Part shown: positions 5,756 through 8,213 of the stretch, in pieces | Layout: each line of letters starts with the position of its first letter | How positions within the stretch are numbered: position 1 is the first letter of the stretch | Origin: Clostridiaceae bacterium | GTDB taxonomy: Bacteria > Bacillota > Clostridia > Saccharofermentanales > Fastidiosipilaceae | DNA length: 8,213 nucleotides | Assembly: GCA_012514965.1 (NCBI GenBank) | Contig: JAAYZH010000162.1 | Coordinates: forward strand, 1-8,213 | Direction of reading: 5' to 3' | The notes under the pieces: generated by a model | Database searches by the model: none | The model's input: only the letters and a program-made list of their open reading frames with translations | What the model was told of the DNA's origin: nothing | Translations under genes and position numbers: made by a program

Positions 5756-7849
5756 ATGAAGAATCAAGGTAAGAGACTAGCCGCGTTGTTTTTGGCCTTG
5801 GCGGTAGCCTTTGGCGGACTGGGCCTTGCATCCCTGCCCCTGACACGCGGAGCCGGCAGCGGCAACTACCTCGAAGCAGAAGAATTGCGCCTGGACGACG
5901 GTTTCGCCATCATCGAGACACAGGTTTACCCAGAGTGGAGCGAGCCGGATTACACGAGGGAAGACCTCCAGTATGAGCACTACGAGTTCTCGCGTTTTCA
6001 GACTGCGGTGAAGACGTTCTTGCGCGAAATCGGCCTGGACCGCGAAGACATGGCCGCCCGGCCGACGAAGGCGGCAGACGCGGCGACAGTCGAAGCCGCC
6101 CTGAATTCCCTCCTCCTGGAGTACGACTACATCACCACCCTGAATTCATTTATCCAATACCAGTATTCGCAGGACATCACTGCAGAACAAGTGTCCGACG
6201 AGCTGACCTATTCGAAAACACTGGCTCTGGACGTGTTCAACGAAATGCTCGAAGCCATGCAGGGTGTGCAGAACAATTCCGTACTCGGCCCTGTGTTCGA
6301 CAGCGTGCTGGGTGAGGCCAAAGCCGAGGACCTCCGCGAGAGCGTGGTCCTGACCCCCCGCCAAAAAACCATCAACGACGAGATCACGAAGCTTGAGCAG
6401 GAATTCGACAAGCTAGGTGACTCCGCGACCGGACGCAAGGGTGAGATCTACCTTGCCCTGGTCAAGCTGCGCAACGAATTTGCCCGCGAAGAAGGCTACG
6501 CCAACTACTACGAAATGGACAAAGACCAGACCTTTGGCCGTGACTTCGACGACGCGGACTTACAAGAATATTATGCCGCTGTGAAGTCCTCCCTGGTGCC
6601 GCTCTACTTCGTCCTGGCCTACAGCCTGAACTGGGACAGTATCGAGAATTTCGAGTTCCCGGCGGGTGAGAGCGCCACAGACATTGTGGAACGCTACATC
6701 GGCAATCTCTCCTCTGAGCTGGGCGAGAGTTACTCCTATCTTCTGGCCAAAGACCTCTACACCCTGGGCGATTCCCCTAACAATGAGCAGGTATCCTACA
6801 CGATCTCCCTGCCCTACTTCAATTCCGCCATGATCTTCGCCTACGACTACGGCGATGCCTCCAATCTCTCGACCTTGATTCACGAATTCGGCCACTTCAA
6901 CACAGCAGTGCGCTCCACCGGCGACGCCTTCTTCAGCCACAGCAACATCGACCTCGCGGAGATCCACTCGCAGGGCCTGGAAGTCCTCTTCCTGCCCTAC
7001 TCGGAGGAGATATACGGCAGCGCAGCCTCCTCAATCCGCAACTACACCCTCCTGAATCTCGTCTGGTCTATCCTCACCGGCTGTCTCTACAACGAATTTG
7101 AGACCTATGTATATCAGACCGATAATCTGACAATCGCCGATTTGGACAAAAAATTCCGCCAGCTCAGCACGGACTACGGTACCGGCAGCCAGACCGGCCA
7201 GGAATGGATGTTCTGGCACATGTATCACGCACCCCTCTATTATCTAAGCTACACTGTTTCAGCCATGGCGGCGGCCTCGCTCCTGCCCGAAATGCGCCGG
7301 GACTGGCGCGGAGCTGTGGACAAATACCTGAAATTAACCAGCTTCGGTGAGGAGCGCTACCCCTTCCGCCAGGCACTCCAGGAGGCCGGCTTGCCTGACA
7401 TTTTCGAAGCAAGCAGCGTTGCCGCAGTCGCCGGGGCAATTACAAATTTCGTTGCCAGCCCCCTGACTCTGGTCCCTGAGGAGGCCAATGCAAATGCTCC
7501 CACTCCAGCCCTGAGCCCCGCAGCCACCAGCGGCCGCCCCACCATCAGTCTGCCTGAGTACGGCACGACGCAGACCCAAGACAGCCAGGTTCCCAGCCCC
7601 TCCGCCAGCGGCGGCCAGACCGCGCCGACCACGACGCCGGACAGCCAGACCGCGCCGAACACGACGCCTGACAGTCAGACGACTGCACCAGACGAAGACT
7701 TCTCCGACGAAGTCTGGAACGGCGACAGTTCGCTCACGCTGCGGGACAGACTAGCCATGCTGCCCAGTGTGCTTCGCTATATCTGGTCCGGCGAGTTCTG
7801 GTCTGACCTGTTCAGCGCCCTCAAGAATCGTCCGGGCGACATCGCCTAG
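5756..7849 (+). CDS. Secreted M3 family zinc metallopeptidase (oligoendopeptidase-like)
   Basis: A 697-residue M3 peptidase expected to cleave short peptides outside the cytoplasmic membrane. The N-terminus (KNQGKR, then a hydrophobic run 8-29) is a signal peptide or membrane anchor, without a lipobox Cys. The catalytic motif is HEFGH (376-380; ligands H376 and H380, catalytic E377), with the third ligand E402 in LAEIHSQGLE. The family's downstream substrate-binding block is WHMYHAPLYYLSY (488-500). The M3 core ends near residue 565. It is followed by a Pro/Thr/Ser/Gln linker (~575-647) with 10-residue repeats and a tail (648-697, rich in Trp, Leu and acidic residues) of unknown role. No LPxTG or S-layer motif is seen. 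Typical M3 oligoendopeptidases are about 600 residues and cytoplasmic, so export and tail are additions. GGAG (5739-5742) lies 13 nt upstream. The 50-nt gap after the ATPase gene suggests co-transcription. Confidence 0.9.
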   Translation: MKNQGKRLAALFLALAVAFGGLGLASLPLTRGAGSGNYLEAEELRLDDGFAIIETQVYPEWSEPDYTREDLQYEHYEFSRFQTAVKTFLREIGLDREDMAARPTKAADAATVEAALNSLLLEYDYITTLNSFIQYQYSQDITAEQVSDELTYSKTLALDVFNEMLEAMQGVQNNSVLGPVFDSVLGEAKAEDLRESVVLTPRQKTINDEITKLEQEFDKLGDSATGRKGEIYLALVKLRNEFAREEGYANYYEMDKDQTFGRDFDDADLQEYYAAVKSSLVPLYFVLAYSLNWDSIENFEFPAGESATDIVERYIGNLSSELGESYSYLLAKDLYTLGDSPNNEQVSYTISLPYFNSAMIFAYDYGDASNLSTLIHEFGHFNTAVRSTGDAFFSHSNIDLAEIHSQGLEVLFLPYSEEIYGSAASSIRNYTLLNLVWSILTGCLYNEFETYVYQTDNLTIADLDKKFRQLSTDYGTGSQTGQEWMFWHMYHAPLYYLSYTVSAMAAASLLPEMRRDWRGAVDKYLKLTSFGEERYPFRQALQEAGLPDIFEASSVAAVAGAITNFVASPLTLVPEEANANAPTPALSPAATSGRPTISLPEYGTTQTQDSQVPSPSASGGQTAPTTTPDSQTAPNTTPDSQTTAPDEDFSDEVWNGDSSLTLRDRLAMLPSVLRYIWSGEFWSDLFSALKNRPGDIA
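7616..7693. repeat. 30-bp tandem repeats in M3 peptidase linker
   Basis: Two 30-bp copies (7616-7645 and 7646-7675) encode QTAPTTTPDS and QTAPNTTPDS. A diverged partial third copy (7676-7693) encodes QTTAPD. The unit is in frame, so copy number changes only alter linker length. Such Thr/Pro linkers are typical of extracellular proteins that separate a catalytic domain from a surface-binding segment. Confidence 0.85.
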
Positions 7850-7909
7850 GATTTGCCGCTCCCATATTGGTTTCTCGGCTTTCCTGACGCCGTCTCTAGA
7901 AAGTCGATC
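7850..7909. other. Non-coding stretch after peptidase stop
   Basis: No gene, promoter or clear intrinsic terminator is visible between the M3 stop codon and the first recognisable repeat unit. It may hold a very decayed further unit of the downstream array (from about 7891), but the match is too weak to assert. Confidence 0.4.
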
Positions 7910-8213
7910 GCCCGGGGGCATGCGGCTCGGATAAACGTTTTTCGTCCACCGCGCCTCAGGATCTGGCCAAAAATTGCGAAAGTGTGTGCCCGGGGCTTGG
8001 AATATCGAAATTTTCGTCCACCGCACCCTCTAGTCTTGCCAAAAATGACGTTTGTCTGGCCTGGGTGCTCCGATAAACATCAAATTTGTCCCCAGAACCC
8101 CGAATCGTGGCAAAATCCCGAGTTGTGTGGCCACTCCGCTTGGATAACTCGGATATTTCTCCCCAGAAGCCCGAATCGTGGCAAAAAGGCGAGTTGTGCG
8201 GCCCTCCTGCTTG
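7910..8213. repeat. Diverged ~71-bp tandem repeat array, runs off window
   Basis: This 3' non-coding region is a degenerate tandem repeat. The anchor GCTYGGATA-like sequence recurs at 7925, 7995, 8067, 8138 and (cut by the edge) 8209. TC-TGGCAAAA-like sequence recurs at 7962, 8034, 8105 and 8176. TCGTCCACCG/TTGTCCCCAG-like sequence recurs at 7942, 8014, 8086 and 8157. Successive spacings are 70-72 bp. The two rightmost full units are most alike (a long shared run around CCCGAATCGTGGCAAAA); units toward the peptidase gene are progressively diverged. CCGAGTT (8118-8124) and AACTCGG (8146-8152) form a perfect inverted pair within one unit, and the equivalent arms in the preceding unit (about 8047-8055 and 8073-8081) pair with a different sequence. 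Total extent is unknown because it passes the right edge. Confidence 0.8.

Noticed and set aside
7751..8026. 91-residue minus-strand open frame overlapping the peptidase 3' end
   Set aside because: It spans the end of a real gene and the degenerate repeat array, with no ribosome site or recognisable domain.

Overview
The window looks like part of a GC-rich (somewhat under 60% by eye) chromosome of a clostridial or related Firmicute. The evidence is strong GGAGG-type ribosome binding sites, a metallophosphoesterase/ABC-ATPase nuclease pair of the YhaO/YhaN type, a secreted M3 peptidase with a Pro/Thr/Ser linker, and a cytoplasmic liquefying-type alpha-amylase. Genus cannot be fixed from the sequence alone.

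Layout. Bases 87-1652 (minus strand) encode a GH13 alpha-amylase without a signal peptide, with an 18-bp tandem duplication at its 3' end. Bases 1653-2261 separate this gene from a divergent block. They contain a candidate amylase promoter (TATAAT at 1784-1789) and a 343-bp element (1829-2171) bounded by 18-bp inverted repeats, 12 bp of them perfect. Inside the element lies a tandem array of four 71-bp units, each an imperfect palindrome. Three plus-strand genes follow, spaced like an operon: a YhaO/SbcD-like metallophosphoesterase (2262-3437), a YhaN/SbcC-like ATPase with a predicted transmembrane hairpin in place of a zinc hook (3474-5705), and a secreted M3 oligoendopeptidase-like zinc peptidase (5756-7849). 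The last 360 bases carry no gene. They hold a second, more diverged tandem repeat, again with a period of about 71 bp, that runs off the right edge.

How the genes fit together. YhaO and YhaN homologues are taken to form an Mre11/Rad50-like DNA-end-processing complex, here probably membrane-tethered. The M3 peptidase probably acts outside the membrane on peptides, and its link to the nuclease pair may be only co-transcription. The amylase would act on internal alpha-glucans or imported maltodextrins. The least ordinary content is non-coding: the palindromic 71-bp array inside inverted repeats, and a second array with the same period and similar short motifs 5.7 kb away.
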